Source: Protula sp. h YS-2021
Taxonomy: Eukaryota > Annelida > Polychaeta > Sabellida > Serpulidae
NCBI GenBank assembly: GCA_949752745.1
Contig: OX457029.1
Location: 44,812,500-44,876,499, forward strand
DNA: 64,000 nt
Reading direction: 5' to 3'
Numbering within the stretch: position 1 is the stretch's first letter; every line of letters begins with the position of its first letter. Position numbers and translations under genes: made by a program. Below are positions 53,150 through 64,000 of the stretch, piece after piece. Below the pieces are notes generated by a model that searched no databases, had not been told where the DNA came from, and worked only from the letters and a program-made list of their open reading frames with translations.

Positions 53150-53776
53150 CAGAATATGAAAAGCAAATTAAAATTATGGAAAATCTCACATGAGGCATCT
53201 GTACTCGAACCGGGTGTGAATGATCTAAGGCAAGAGTACGGTATGACTGGGAGGAGTGACTGTAGGTATGCATGTAATTGTCAGTGTTTACCATTGTATT
53301 AAAACGCTCCTTTACAATCAAATCACGAACGACATACACAGAAACAATGGTCTATAAAACTATTTCGTCATAATTACAGCTCAGCTCTATAAATAATTAA
53401 AAAACATAGCACTTTGAAAAATCCATAAATTTAACTGGAACCGCATTTCGCTAACGAAATGTTAAACACTTGACAAAAATTAAAACGCAAAAATACTTCC
53501 TTCAATGGATTATTTCTTGAATAATATAAAGTATTTTCAACATGCATACAGTGTGCTGTACAACGGTGCACCGAGCTTATGGCACAGCATGTCTGTGGCT
53601 TATAATATTCTAAAAAAATCGGACGAATGTCAAGAAAAAACTCCATAGATTGATAACTTAATACCAGCTAAATATATTACCAAACAACACAGTTTGAATA
53701 CGTCTTATAAGCCGAATAGTGTTTGGTTTTTGTTGACTTAAGGTTTTATTGACTGATCAGGCATTCGCTGGGTTAT
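53150..53776. other. Unassigned AT-rich DNA
   Basis: No gene recognised. AAAAAAATCGGACGAATGTC at 53613 resembles the segment at 54015 within the inverted duplication, so it may be a third fragment of the same repeat. Confidence 0.45.
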
Positions 53777-54448
53777 CTATTTACACAGTGAGAGCTCGCA
53801 CAAAGTTGAGCAGCTGTGTGGCGTTCTGTGTTGTACATTAGATGCTCGGCATCTACTTGCAAAAAACACACTCTTTTCACATGGCGTTTTAACAAAGAAA
53901 ATGAAATCGAAGACGAAAATGAAAAGTGACATGCATACATTCAGCTCAAGCTCTTTATAAGTCCTAAGTTTCATGGTCCTAGGGCTCATAGTGTGAGAGA
54001 AGAAGAAGACACAAAAAAATCGGAGAACTGTCAAGAAGAAAAAACGGACGAATGGCTGCTCGCACAACTTCATATAACCGTTGCAAACTAACAGCTTGTT
54101 CAAGTGTTAATAATCAGCACATATCTTTTTTTATTTTTGGAGAAATTAGGTGTAATGCTCAAAAATTTGTACGAAGCAAATATTTCAGGCCTTTTCCCTC
54201 TTTACTACTCCTCTGACCGCATTGACCCTAGGACTACCAAACTTCGCTCATATATAGTGCTTGATCTTAAAAGGTGCACCTCATCTTTTGTTTTCGCCTT
54301 TCTTTTCATTTTCACGATCAAAAAAATAAGTAAAATAAGTAAAAAGCGATGTTTCAATCAACAAAAACAACGCGTAAGAATAAACACAACAGTATGTTCA
54401 ACGCTATTGCATGTGCCAACAGCCATTATTGCGCATTACACAAAATGA
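53777..54448. repeat. Old inverted duplication, arms ~300 bp, axis near 54105
   Basis: The minus frame 54103-53777 and the plus frame 54104-54448 both read PRT-x-KLR-x-Y-x2-L-x-L-x2-C-x-S-x-F-x-F-x-F-x-FIF, with no gap. The matching cores are 53885-53986 (minus) and 54224-54325 (plus), exactly symmetric about 54105. DNA agrees too, for example CCCTAGGACCATGAAACTTA against CCCTAGGACTACCAAACTTC. Similarity fades outward and at the centre. Either two arms of an old foldback repeat, or a diverged head-to-head pair of short coding units. Confidence 0.7.
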
Positions 54449-54449
54449 T

Positions 54450-55750
54450 GTATGCTTTACGTGTATACTTCAAATACGCCAAATACAGTGAAGTGCTTGT
54501 GTTGGTTGGACGACGATTGGATGCAAAATTTTACCTAGTTATTTTAAATACACTGAATATTCAAACAGTTTATCAGCTTTTTATTTGCTATTCTTGGTGA
54601 AGGTATTGAAAGCTGTCTCTAGGTTTGTTTTTTTTTCCTAGAAAGGTTTCGAGCTGGCAAAAAAGATTCGTAGAAAGGTTTCGGAATATGAAAAAAGCAA
54701 TGTTTTGTCTGTAACGGAAAAGCAAACTAAAATCAAGCTGAAAAGTTTTTAAAATTCTATTCGGATGGAGAAAGTGATTTCAAAATTATTATTTGTTTGT
54801 CAAGTGTTTATTATTTTGTCCTTGAGAAATAGGTTCTCGTTCGAGTTTGTATGTTATTATGGTGAAAATGTGATGTTATCGTTTTTACAAATATCTTACC
54901 CATTATTTCTTACATGCTCTCACCGATTCCTACTTGCTTTATACAAATTTAGTCCGAAAGTAATGTGCAAAGTTGATAACTAATTATAAAAATTGAGAAT
55001 GGATTGTCAAATACTCAGCTTCGGCTCGTACAACATTCCACCCTACATCCGTGCCACCGTATCATACATGTGCAAACCATTTAATAACATAAGATTTTTC
55101 TTGATTTTTATGTGGCCATTTCACAGCTTCTTCACTGCGGATTTTGATGTAACTTCCATGGAGCTCCTTCTATTACAAACACAGCATTTTCTGAATGGTC
55201 AAGTGTTTATTAGAACTGGATTTTAGCCCGAAATGAAGACTATGACCTTTGAGAAAAGATCTAAAACTAAAGGCAAGTGATTACACAGTGCTAAAGCATG
55301 TCGATAGCTCATTAAAAATACCATTGCTTTCCAGTTAACGGCGCTAACCAGAGGCGATTGGGGAATAGGAAGAAATTTCCAGCCGTATTGCAGACACTCC
55401 AGTTTTGTCACCAAAATCCTTCTGGGACAGATTAACCACCAGCGGCTGATGTCTGAAGGGCTTGAAAGAGCGCCAAATTATCCAGCTGACAAAATGATAT
55501 CCTTGGAGATACGGCAGTTGTTACCAGGCAACGAATATATGGTGATGGTTTTGAAACGATCCTAAAATGTTGTCATGGATCAATGTTATGAGGTGGGGAA
55601 GGGGGATATTACAGTGTTTTTCTGGTTTTTTTTTTTTTTTTTTTTAGTTTAAATAACAAGGTTATGGTATTGCCCTAGAAGCTGCAGTGCAACGGTGTTA
55701 AGGAGTTGCCTTTGAAGGATATTACAGAAAAGTCATGCAACCATTTTTGA
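54450..55750. other. Unassigned AT-rich DNA
   Basis: No gene recognised. A poly-T run lies at 55627-55645. Confidence 0.5.
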
Positions 55751-55754
55751 TATT

Positions 55755-56570
55755 ACCCTAGAACTGTATTGCAACATTGTTCTGCTACAATACCATAGTG
55801 AAAGGATATTACGCTGTTGCCATGAGCTGATTTTACAGTATCAATATGTGGCATTGTCAGAGTGTTAACATGGGGCGATATTATAGCGCTGCGATGGGAT
55901 GATGCTACAGTGTTAACATGGGGCGATATTACAGCGCTGTGATGGGGTGATGTTACATTGTTAACATGATGCGAATTTACAGTGTTGCGATGGGATGATG
56001 TTACAGTGTTAACATGGTGCGATATTACAGTGCTGCGGTGGGATAATGTTACAGTGTTAACATGGTGCGGTATTACAGTGCTGCGATGGAATGATGCTAC
56101 AGTGTTAATATGGGGCAATGTAACAGCTTTGCCATGATGGCACAGTATTAACATGGGGTGTTAACATGGGGTATTGTAACAGTGTTATTATGGAACGATG
56201 TTACAGTGTTAACGTGAGACATTGTTACAGTGTTAATATGGGACGATACTACAATGCCTTAATGGGGCAATATGACAGTGTTAAGCGATATAACAGTGTT
56301 AAATTAGGGCCATGTTACAATGCTAACAACGGCATTGTTACATTGTAACTATGGGACTATATTAAGGTGTTAACATTGGGTGATGTCACAGTGGTTTAAC
56401 GGGACGGTGTTACAGTGTTAACATGGGATTTTGTTACACCATTACAGCGGGAATGTGTTATGTTGTTAACATGGAACAATGTTACAGTGTAAATATGGGG
56501 CAATATTACAGTGTTAACTTGGGACATTGTTACAGTGTTAACATGAGAAGACCTTCCTTTGTCGCCATAA
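55755..56570. repeat. ~24-bp minisatellite with 48-bp higher-order pattern, about 30 units
   Basis: The unit is close to GGGATGATGTTACAGTG + TTAACAT. In the left half it alternates with GGGCGATATTACAGCGCTGTGAT. GTTAACAT recurs throughout. 24 is a multiple of three, so frames such as SHHVNTVTSSHRN stay open on both strands without being genes. The right half drops the alternation. Confidence 0.93.
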
Positions 56571-56574
56571 AAGG

Positions 56575-56696
56575 ATGTTACAGTACTGCATTGTGCCAGC
56601 ATTTTTCTTCGAACAAATCTCTAATTTTCTCGCTCTGGCTTGCTTGCTTATTTGCACTTATCTTCGGCTCCTCGTTTTGTTTTGTTGTTGTTGTTG

Positions 56697-56732
<36 letters not shown>

Positions 56733-59195
56733 TGTCTTTTTGATTGAGTTGTTAATTCTATATTCTGTGTTTCTACGATACTGCCTCGTGAAGATGTGTG
56801 CGATCTGCTCTGCTGTACATATATACCTGACTGCTGATGTGTGCGGATAAAAATAGCAGATTCTAATGCCAAAAGATTGTAGAAGACGCTGACTTCATCC
56901 ATCCCACTCCCCACCCTAAACTTATGTGAAATATGCTAAAATCATGTTAAATATTTGTTAGTATTGAAGTAAGCAGGTGACTTTTTCCCGAAATTAAAGC
57001 AAACGAGGTGATACGGGGGAGGATAGGGGGTGGGCGGAAAAAAAGTAATAAATTTTGCAGCACACAGAATTAGGGGTATCACTTACAATGGTCAAGTGTA
57101 ACATATTTGAACAAAAATAATGCAAATAAACCAACTTCAGTTCTGAATAGCTTTTATAGTAATATCTTTTTACCTTCACATTGTCAGTTCACAATTTGAG
57201 GAAAAACCCACGAAGCAACAACAAGTCTTTCTAAACTGTAACGTCAGACCATGAAATGCCAACAAGTGAACAAAAAACACTTAATGTAATAAGCAAAACT
57301 CGATTAACACTTTTACTTACTTACTTACTTACAGCAACTTTAATATCATTTAGACCTTAAGAACCTTTTATGTCAAGACACTACCAATTTAGTTGATATT
57401 ATTAAAAGATGATTGGTTTTCTGCCCACAAACGTTCCGTACACACCAACTGTAATAGTCTTGTGGTCTGCCTGGTTTGCTCACCCACCCCTAGCCAATTT
57501 CTTTCAACTTGCAAAATGTGATAAGTCATATCAATGTAATTTAATTTATTAAATAAGCACGAATTATCTGCTGCAGCAAGATATTGGGAGAGGCAACCTA
57601 TTTGATTTTCACATGAGTATGAACTGGACTTGGGGATTGTCTCTTATGTCTCTTAATTACAGGTGGGGATGGGGGGGGGGTAACAAAATAAAATAAGTGT
57701 AAAAATGCATTCGAGTGGCTACGAGGAACGTGTGAAATAAAAAATTTGAAACTATCTTCCTTTATCCTCTTGAAGACCTTCAATCTAGCCAAATTAATGT
57801 CATTCATTTGTAGTATTTTAAGTGTTCCGTGGATACACTGTGATTCACTCGCTGAAACACTCGCGCCGTAATTACCCCCGCGCCCCTCCTCCCTGTAAAC
57901 CCAATGAGCTCTCCCTGCGCCAGGTTAACCTTACGTGGTGTGTCTATTTAGATTGTCTCAAACATAGACACCTGCAGATTAAAACATTAGATGACTCAGC
58001 ATGTAAATTAAAACTTCTTTTTAGAGACCTGCTTCAAAATGAAAAGAAGGCGAACAAAAGAAATGTATCTCTCAAAGTTCTATATATCGCAATTTATAAA
58101 CTCCAATGGCGAAAATAAGGTCTCAAAATACCAGAAAATTAGAAACTGATGAATCTAGTGTATCTGGAAAGATCTTCAATTCCAATTAAAGAGTGTAAAC
58201 ATATACTCATTTCTTTTGATTACTGTAATGCAAGTACGCCTCGGGTTTAGAGATGCTTTTACATATGCCTTGAAAATTTAGCTCACTATGATAATTTAAT
58301 AATTTTCGATTAGTAGAATTATGAAACTTACCCCAGCACGATTTGAGACGTTTTAATCACAATTGCCTTACAGACGAACTGTATCAGATTTCTAATAAAT
58401 TGGAAATGTGTTTCATGTGAAGTGAATATGATATCTTAAAGGGAAGAAAATCAAATATGGCTTATTAACTAATAGAAAGATGTTCGGAATTTAATCCAGC
58501 TACAGTTCAAACGCCCGTAACTGAGGCCTTAAATTGAAATGCCACCACTTCTGCATTTAACTCAGTATTTTATTGTGAAAAATAATCCATTACTTACGAC
58601 ACATTAATTAAGGTATCAAATTTTTATTTTTTCAACGAATTTCAAAACAAATTGCAATACTATAAGAATTAAAAATGCGCCCCTCTTCAGTCCACTTATA
58701 TTCTTTGACTGTCACCGCAATGTTTATCGTCAGAATAAACACGAACAATGGACACGAGAAAAATACTGTTTTTTTAGTAATGTTTAGCTTATTCATTGCT
58801 GCTCAAACGAACAAACTTAGTTCAGTTGCAAGCCATATATGTTGCTTTTGCTGGTGAATTTTTATCTTGCCTTCCATGAAAACCCTCAGAATTTAATTGG
58901 GTAAACTTTTTAATCTGACTGGTCAAATTATGTTTTTTAAAACAGACATTCAGGAAAAATGAGGCCCGAAAAAGGTAAAAGTTACTCTTTTCCCCTTATT
59001 TTTGGTTAGTAGTATAAAGTTATCATGGATTGGAATGTTTTATGAAATATCTCACGATCATGTCGTTAGCCAACAAACAGATAACAAGACGCTCTAACGT
59101 CACAATATATATATATAGCATATAACTTACAAACAACAAAACACATTTATAGCACAATATTAAATAGTTCCATTAACAATGTGGAAAAAAAATGC
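56575..59195. other. Unassigned DNA downstream of the Hmx gene
   Basis: No gene recognised. It includes a TTTTG-rich run (56680-56740), a (TTAC)n run (57313-57332) and a poly-G run (57669-57678). The complement of AATAAA at 58623-58628 is a possible distant poly(A) signal for the Hmx gene; TATAAA (complement of 59146-59151) is a closer, weaker one. Confidence 0.5.
57313..57332. repeat. (TTAC)n microsatellite
   Basis: Five TTAC units. Confidence 0.85.
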
Positions 59196-60028
59196 CTATG
59201 AAGTGTGAGCTCTTAGAATACCTCCATAATAATGATGGACAGACGGGGGGACGACGGGATGGGCAGAAGGGGGTATGGATGAGAGAGGTAAGTTTGTAGA
59301 ACGCATGCCACGGCTTAGTTCTTCATGGGAATACATATAAGGCAGTTGCATGAGTCTTTGTCCAGTCACTTGGTTCATATTTGCAGCTTCCATCTCAGCT
59401 GCAATTTGCCTTTTCCACTTATTTCGCCGATTTTGAAACCAAATTTTCACCTGCGTTTCGGTCATGTTCAGTGCCTTTGCGAGTCCTGCCCGTTCGGAAC
59501 TTGACAAATACCGCTTCATATCAAACATTGTTTCCAGTTGAAAGATTTGACTGCGTGAAAACACTGTTCTTGTTTTCTTTTTACGTTCACAGTTTGATTT
59601 GCTGAAACCATCGTCATCTTTTGAAGTGTTATTTTCATCAGTTTCATTGTCCGAAATCTCTCCTTCTATTTCAATTTCGACCATATCATTGTCTTTATCC
59701 ATATCGCCATCAAAGCCAAAAGGATGGTTGTCCATGTTGCCATTTTTAGTAATTGGCAATGAGTCTATTTTTGATCCGGGCTGTTGGCGAAGCTGAAATC
59801 CCATTGGTTGACGCGTTAGTGACGTCACAGGACTGGGTGATCTATTTCCTAGTGCTGCTTTTTCATGCAGTAACGTCGCTTGCTCTGAATTAAAATGATT
59901 TTTAGGCGCGTGAGGATCCAGAGGATGGAATCCGGGTCGGCGTCGACAGGCGACTGGTCGAATGATTTCCCCCGCCTCTATCGAACCTTTCCGGTCCTCG
60001 TCTCGGTTGTTGTTCGACTGCGGTACCC
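59196..60028 (-). CDS. HMX: Hmx/Nkx5-class homeobox protein, exon 2 (homeodomain)
   Basis: Second coding exon of the Hmx gene, ending at TAG (59198-59196). It holds an acidic stretch ([20 protein letters not shown]) and then a complete homeodomain at 59585-59406 (protein residues 325-384 if joined as below). This includes [29 protein letters not shown] and [12 protein letters not shown]. The [17 protein letters not shown] and trailing AAEMEAANM signatures are diagnostic of Hmx. Trp48, Phe49, Gln50, Asn51 and Arg53 are all present, so DNA binding should be intact. The exon start is the splice acceptor after TTATAG (60030-60029), in phase with exon 1; an alternative acceptor with AG at 60069-60068 is also in phase. 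Hmx proteins are nuclear transcription factors used in neural and sensory cell fate. Confidence 0.93.
59406..59585 (-). other. HMX: Homeobox (60 codons)
   Basis: Exact span of the homeodomain within exon 2, starting [10 protein letters not shown] and ending NRRNKWKRQ. It is uninterrupted by an intron. Confidence 0.95.
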
Positions 60029-60728
60029 CTATAACCATTGACAGTGACGTATTAACATTAATAGCAACTCTTCTATCATTTTTAATGCAATTCATAAAAT
60101 ATCACACAACAAACAACAATGAAATATAAACATAAAAAATATAAATAAATAAAAACTACAGCAACTAAAAATAGAAAATTTCAGTGCTCAAACCTAGGAC
60201 TGGCCTGTAATCGTTTTATCGTAATGCAAAAGTAGGACCTTTGTATTATTTGATTTGATAAAAAGTTTCGATAGAAAAAAATTTAATTGAATAATTCAGT
60301 TTATGAAAAATTCTTTAAGAAACAAAAAAAAATCTTTTTAAAAAGCAGAATGTATGGTGGTGTTTGTTGCATATATATTTTCAACTTTCATACATTTTTT
60401 CTTTAAACTTTTGAGTTTCAAGATGTCAGAGGATTTCTTAAATATAACAAATGTATTTCAGAACTAGGTAACCAGAACAGAAAAAAACGACAATCGTGTT
60501 TTGCAATTATTACATATGAAAAAGTGAGAGTTATTAAAATTTAAAAGAGGATGCACGCTGTTTTAACTCATTGTTATTAATAAAAAAAAAACTAAAAAAT
60601 GTTAGCGAAGAAAATGAAGCCAGAAAAAAAAAAGAATTAGCGACAAAATAATCAATGAAAAAAGAAAAATAATCATAGTTTTTTTTCTATGTTCTAATAT
60701 ACATATTTGAAATGATAAAATAGGTTAC
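60029..60728 (-). other. HMX: Hmx intron (~700 bp)
   Basis: The donor is GAAG|GTAACC (GT at 60728-60727) and the acceptor TATAG (60029). The split is phase 1 and joins to a Gly codon, continuing [14 protein letters not shown]-rich, without repeats. Placement between the N-terminal part and the homeodomain exon is the usual Hmx layout in animals. Confidence 0.7.
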
Positions 60729-61257
60729 CTTCAGACGGAACCGCAGCAATAGGGGAATGTTGCAGGAATGAGGGTCTTGGTATAGCGCCAGGCAGCCCAG
60801 CTCCTTGCATTCCACTCATCCACGGGTTCCAGAATAACGGCCATCGGTACATTTTGGCCACCTCGGGATTGGCTATGTGTGCGAGAAATGCGTTGTATTT
60901 CGCTGCGTCGTGCGGCATCTGTGGAAGGAGCCTCGGCGATGTGGCAGCGCTTGCGGGCGACGAAGGCTTCGAGAAGGGCCTTTCTCTGTCTTTATCCGGG
61001 GTGAACCTATCCCTCGGTGACACATCCTCCTGATTAGAACAGGGAGATTTTGATCGTGGAGACATCGGAGGCGAGGTGGATTCCCTCCTGGGATGATCTT
61101 CACCCAAAATGCTGCTGATGGAAAAGGCCGCTCGTTTCCTGGGCGGTTCCGTTGCTGCCGGACTTGGGAGTCTGGGACTCAACCGCTTCGGGGAGTTCGC
61201 TTCGATTTCTTGAGTGTGGGTGGGTGATCCTTCTCGACTCTGTGAATCCATAGTCAT
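60729..61257 (-). CDS. HMX: Hmx/Nkx5-class homeobox protein, exon 1 (N-terminal region)
   Basis: Starts at ATGACTATGG (61257) with a purine at -3; a second ATG in frame lies two codons on. It codes 176 residues plus one base of a split codon; with exon 2 the protein is about 453 residues. Residues 45-52 read FSISSILG, the eh1/TN-like repressor motif at the N-terminus of Hmx2/3 proteins (FTIQSILG in vertebrates), which recruits Groucho-type corepressors in related homeoproteins. Residues 60-112 are Ser/Pro/Arg-rich with many SP sites. Residues 118-148 (AKYNAFLAHIANPEVAKMYR then WPLFWNPWMSG) form an aromatic block that looks conserved, but I know no name for it. Base use is far more GC-rich than the surroundings. 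Confidence 0.9.
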
Positions 61258-62960
61258 TCTTTTAAGTTTGTTTTTAATTGTCAGGCTTTACTGTTTAAAC
61301 ACTTTTTTCAATGTATTAAAAAGTTCCTGAATTAATTTGATGTTTACTCATGTTGCATATGCGTAAATGTCCGTAATAGTTCCGTTATTCCTAGCAAATG
61401 GCAAGATATTAATAGCCTCCTTGAAACACTTGCCAAATGATTTTTTCCAAGTCCAGTTTTGTTTGACTTCTTATGTGTCTAAGATCATTCACATAAATGG
61501 AACAGAAACGCTAGTGTCCACTTTTTATAAGACGTTTTTGTTGTCCTTTGACCAATTATTTTATAAGCCAAGCTATTGGTGGTATTTTGTCACTGTTTAT
61601 TCGCACCAGTGCTTGTCGAGTCTTACGGACAGAACGTTTGTTTTTGTTCACAGAGGGTCCCTCCTACTGTCTGTGAACTTCTTTACTGGAACACACTGTA
61701 CCTTTACGGAAACGTGGAACCAGACCAGTCTACAGGCGCCTTGCACGTTGTGGGCACGCAGTGATAATATCAACCTTCACTAATTCATTCAGTTTAAATA
61801 CAATCCCTGACAAATGAGTTCTTTTATGGGAATTAAGATCTAACGAGCAAACACTAGGCATAATTAGATGTTTGCCCGCCCCTGAATCTGCTCGGTGCCA
61901 ATGTTGGTTTTTCTCGCCCCCTTCATCCTCTTTACGATGTCATTACCGCATTCTCTTATTGAAAGGCCAACGTCACCACAGCTGTCAACCAATGGCAAGT
62001 TTACACCACGCCCCCTTCGTTGTTACTTGAATAGGGGGCAAATCACATCTCTTTGCTTTGCCCCATCATTAAACAGGGTTCATAGCATCAGTAAAATTAA
62101 TAGATTCCTTGGACTAGTGTGCTACTTTATACCATTATATGCGGTTGACGTCATTAATGGCCTGTTTTACGGAGGAAAATAACAATCATGTTGTTTATTT
62201 ACTTACTCAATTCATTTGCCTTGATGTCTTTTATTGAAATAAATTAGCATTTATTACTGTTTAATAACTGTTTCAATGTAATTCATAAGTAAAAATCATA
62301 CGCACAATTACGTCAGTAATTAGCAGCATCTCTGTTAATTAGAGGAAATTAGAATAATTTACAGATTAAACAAACAAGTAAAAATTAATTTTGAAATATA
62401 GGATTTGCTTACGCATTCGATGTTATGTTGTAATTTTCCCTCTCTGAAGTCCATTTCGAATAACAATTAATAGAAACAGTGATAATTAGCAATTTGTTAT
62501 ATAATCATATTATATAAACATCATTTTGTGACATGTATGCACTTATCTGAGCCAATAAAAGGGCAGTCAGCTGCAGTTGAGAGCCTACTGCACGCTTTTC
62601 TTGCCTTTATTGTTCTGAACAGTACATACACTGTCTCGATACTACCCCAAGGCGGTGGGGTACTCCTAAACATCGAGGTAGGGGCAACTCACGTACAAAT
62701 TGGTTAATATATGCGACCATGTTTTTTTATCAAATGACCCCTAAGATTGATATAATACATACATTTTAACCTAACGAGGAGTGCAGTTCCGAAAGAACCC
62801 TTTTTATTGAGTACTGAATCAAAATTACTCCTCTTTTTAACGAGGTTTGGACTCCGTGCCAACCGCGTCTGGCCTCAAAAAATTATCCCCCCCCCTCTTT
62901 CTCTGCGTTTTTAGCACGCATTGCAATACGTATGATACCAACCCCCCCCCCCCCCCCAGT
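61258..62960. other. Hmx upstream region, unassigned
   Basis: No TATA box or exon is clear. The first kilobase should include the Hmx promoter. 62640-62690 (CCCCAAGGCGGTGGGGTACTCC) resembles the end of a common marine-invertebrate repeat. 61870-62130 is GC-balanced without a recognised frame. Confidence 0.45.
62942..62957. repeat. Poly-C run (16 bp)
   Basis: C homopolymer at the left edge of the small foldback structure; a poly-G run sits inside its right arm (63224-63235). Confidence 0.95.
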
Positions 62961-62964
62961 GTTC

Positions 62965-63300
62965 CAGGGTATCTTGGACCTCGGATATCTTGACCCCCTC
63001 TAGACTATCTTGGCCCTCCCCCCTCCCCTCATTTATGACTGGCTTACCTACAAAAATCAGGGATCTGCCTTTTATAAAACCATTTTATAAAACTTAAGAA
63101 GACAAATCACAGGATGTTTACATTTTGAAAATAAATATGGCACTCCATTTCATGAAATATCAGTGTCGTGAGAAAGAAAACATATAAAATACATTCATTT
63201 AGCTTTGTATAACTTATCCAATCGGGGGGGGGGGGAAGATATCCCTGGAGGGGCAAGATATCCCTGGAGGGGCAAGATATCCCTGGAGGGGCAAGATATC
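62965..63300. mobile_element. Small foldback structure with tandem-repeat arms
   Basis: The right arm (63224-63300) has three copies of a 19-bp unit GATATCCCTGGAGGGGCAA after a G-run. The left arm (62965-63028) reads GGATATCTTGACCCCC and ACTATCTTGGCCCTCCCCCC, the complement of the same unit with changes. A ~195-bp non-coding spacer separates them. No target duplication is obvious. The layout is like the arms of the MULE at 40.2-41.3 kb but the sequence differs. Confidence 0.6.
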
Positions 63301-63883
63301 CTGTTACACCGGGTCTCTTGTGGTTCTGGAATATTCTTTCATATGCAGGGTGGACAGATGTCCTGTTACACCGGGTCCCAAGCATGGCTTGGATGAGGAT
63401 TGCATCGCGAAAGACCTGTCCACCCTTTTTTTCAATTCAAAATCTGAAATCTATTTGCTTTTTAACATTTAGCGTCATTTCATTTTAAAGGCAGCGATCT
63501 TTTCGCTTTTAGTAAATTTATTTTAGTTTTGGCCATAATCTCGATCATTTTGCCTTTTAAGTTCTCAAATTGCGATCTTTTCACGTCTAAATGGCGAAAA
63601 ATTGCGATCTTTTCGTTTTTAGCTAGTATTTTAGCTATCCTCTTGGCTGGACAAATCTATGACATTTTCGTTTGAGTTGCACGCAGCGAAATGTGCGCAC
63701 TTTTCGCATGTGGATGAGCGAGTTACATTGGCATCCCATGTTGTAACGTATAACATACTGTAAAAGGAACAATATTCACAGAATAAACACGGTTGCTATT
63801 TATTATCGATTCAATATAATGTCAATTCATTAATTATACCAGCTTGTGTTTTACAAAATCAGGTTTATATTTAACTACACATA
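63301..63883. other. Unassigned DNA with a short direct repeat
   Basis: CCTGTTACACCGGGTC occurs at 63300 and again at 63361. GCGATCTTTTCG words recur at 63495, 63571 and 63604, perhaps a loose tandem repeat. No gene recognised. Confidence 0.5.
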
Positions 63884-64000
63884 TACAGTAAAACCTCATT
63901 CTGGACAAACCCTAAAATACCTGACAACTGCCAATACCGGACAAGAATTCTCAGTCCCGTTTTCCCCCATTGGTTTACATGACCCCTGATATACCGGACA
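63884..64000. mobile_element. Pogo/Tigger-like MITE, cut by window end
   Basis: It starts TACAGTAAAACCTCATTCTG and continues with CCGGACAAG and ATACCGGACA, the same family style as the complete copy at 33491. The right end lies beyond the window. Confidence 0.6.

Noticed and set aside
53190..53270. GGTTCGAGTAC on the minus strand as a tRNA T-arm
   Set aside because: Flanking bases do not pair and no anticodon arm is present.
55753..56602. Repeat-protein-like frames (HHVNTV, YSVNMG)
   Set aside because: They arise from a 24-bp minisatellite, open on both strands because the unit is a multiple of three.
59381..59796. Plus-strand frames of 65 and 74 codons over the homeobox exon
   Set aside because: They are shadows of the Hmx coding frame on the minus strand.

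Overview
The window is animal (metazoan) nuclear DNA, AT-rich by eye, with very sparse genes, long microsatellites and many decayed transposons. The firmest gene is an Hmx/Nkx5-class homeobox gene on the minus strand near the right end (59196-61257). It has two coding exons and a full 60-residue homeodomain. The LINE tail, the MITE families and the poly-C tracts fit a marine invertebrate such as a cnidarian, hemichordate or other non-vertebrate. I cannot fix the phylum from this sequence alone.

Layout. 1-4.7 kb: a (TA)n tract, a 1.27 kb hAT-like element with an 8-bp target duplication set in a decayed gag-like stretch, then a broken CR1/L2-type LINE reverse transcriptase with its 3' tail. 4.7-21.4 kb: mostly unassigned DNA with microsatellites, small tandem repeats, MITE scraps and one possible LTR. 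21.4-23.3 kb: a broken integrase gene of the Ginger/KRBA2 type, then a ~132-bp tandem repeat. 24.8-25.5 kb: a 700-bp CT-rich microsatellite with an internal duplication. 26.86-28.1 kb: a second real gene on the plus strand, a 356-residue protein I do not recognise. 28-39.6 kb: unassigned DNA, a diverged minisatellite, a (TA)n tract and a pogo-like MITE. 39.67-41.30 kb: a 33-bp minisatellite with a 1050-bp Mutator-like (MULE) element at its edge; the element has tandem-repeat inverted arms, a 9-bp target duplication and a FLYWCH zinc-finger remnant. 44.40-44.76 kb: a tidy MITE. 53.8-54.45 kb: an old inverted duplication whose two arms keep matching reading frames. 55.75-56.57 kb: a 24-bp minisatellite. 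59.2-61.26 kb: the Hmx gene. 62.97-63.30 kb: a small foldback structure. A pogo-like MITE runs off the right end.

The two genes lie about 31 kb apart, point toward each other and show no functional link. The most notable pattern is that three unrelated-looking elements (1.7-3.0, 40.2-41.3 and 63.0-63.3 kb) all carry short tandem repeats inside their inverted arms. The MULE at 40.2-41.3 kb is the best supported. Much of the rest is gene desert around a developmental transcription factor, where distal enhancers would be expected but cannot be proved from one sequence.
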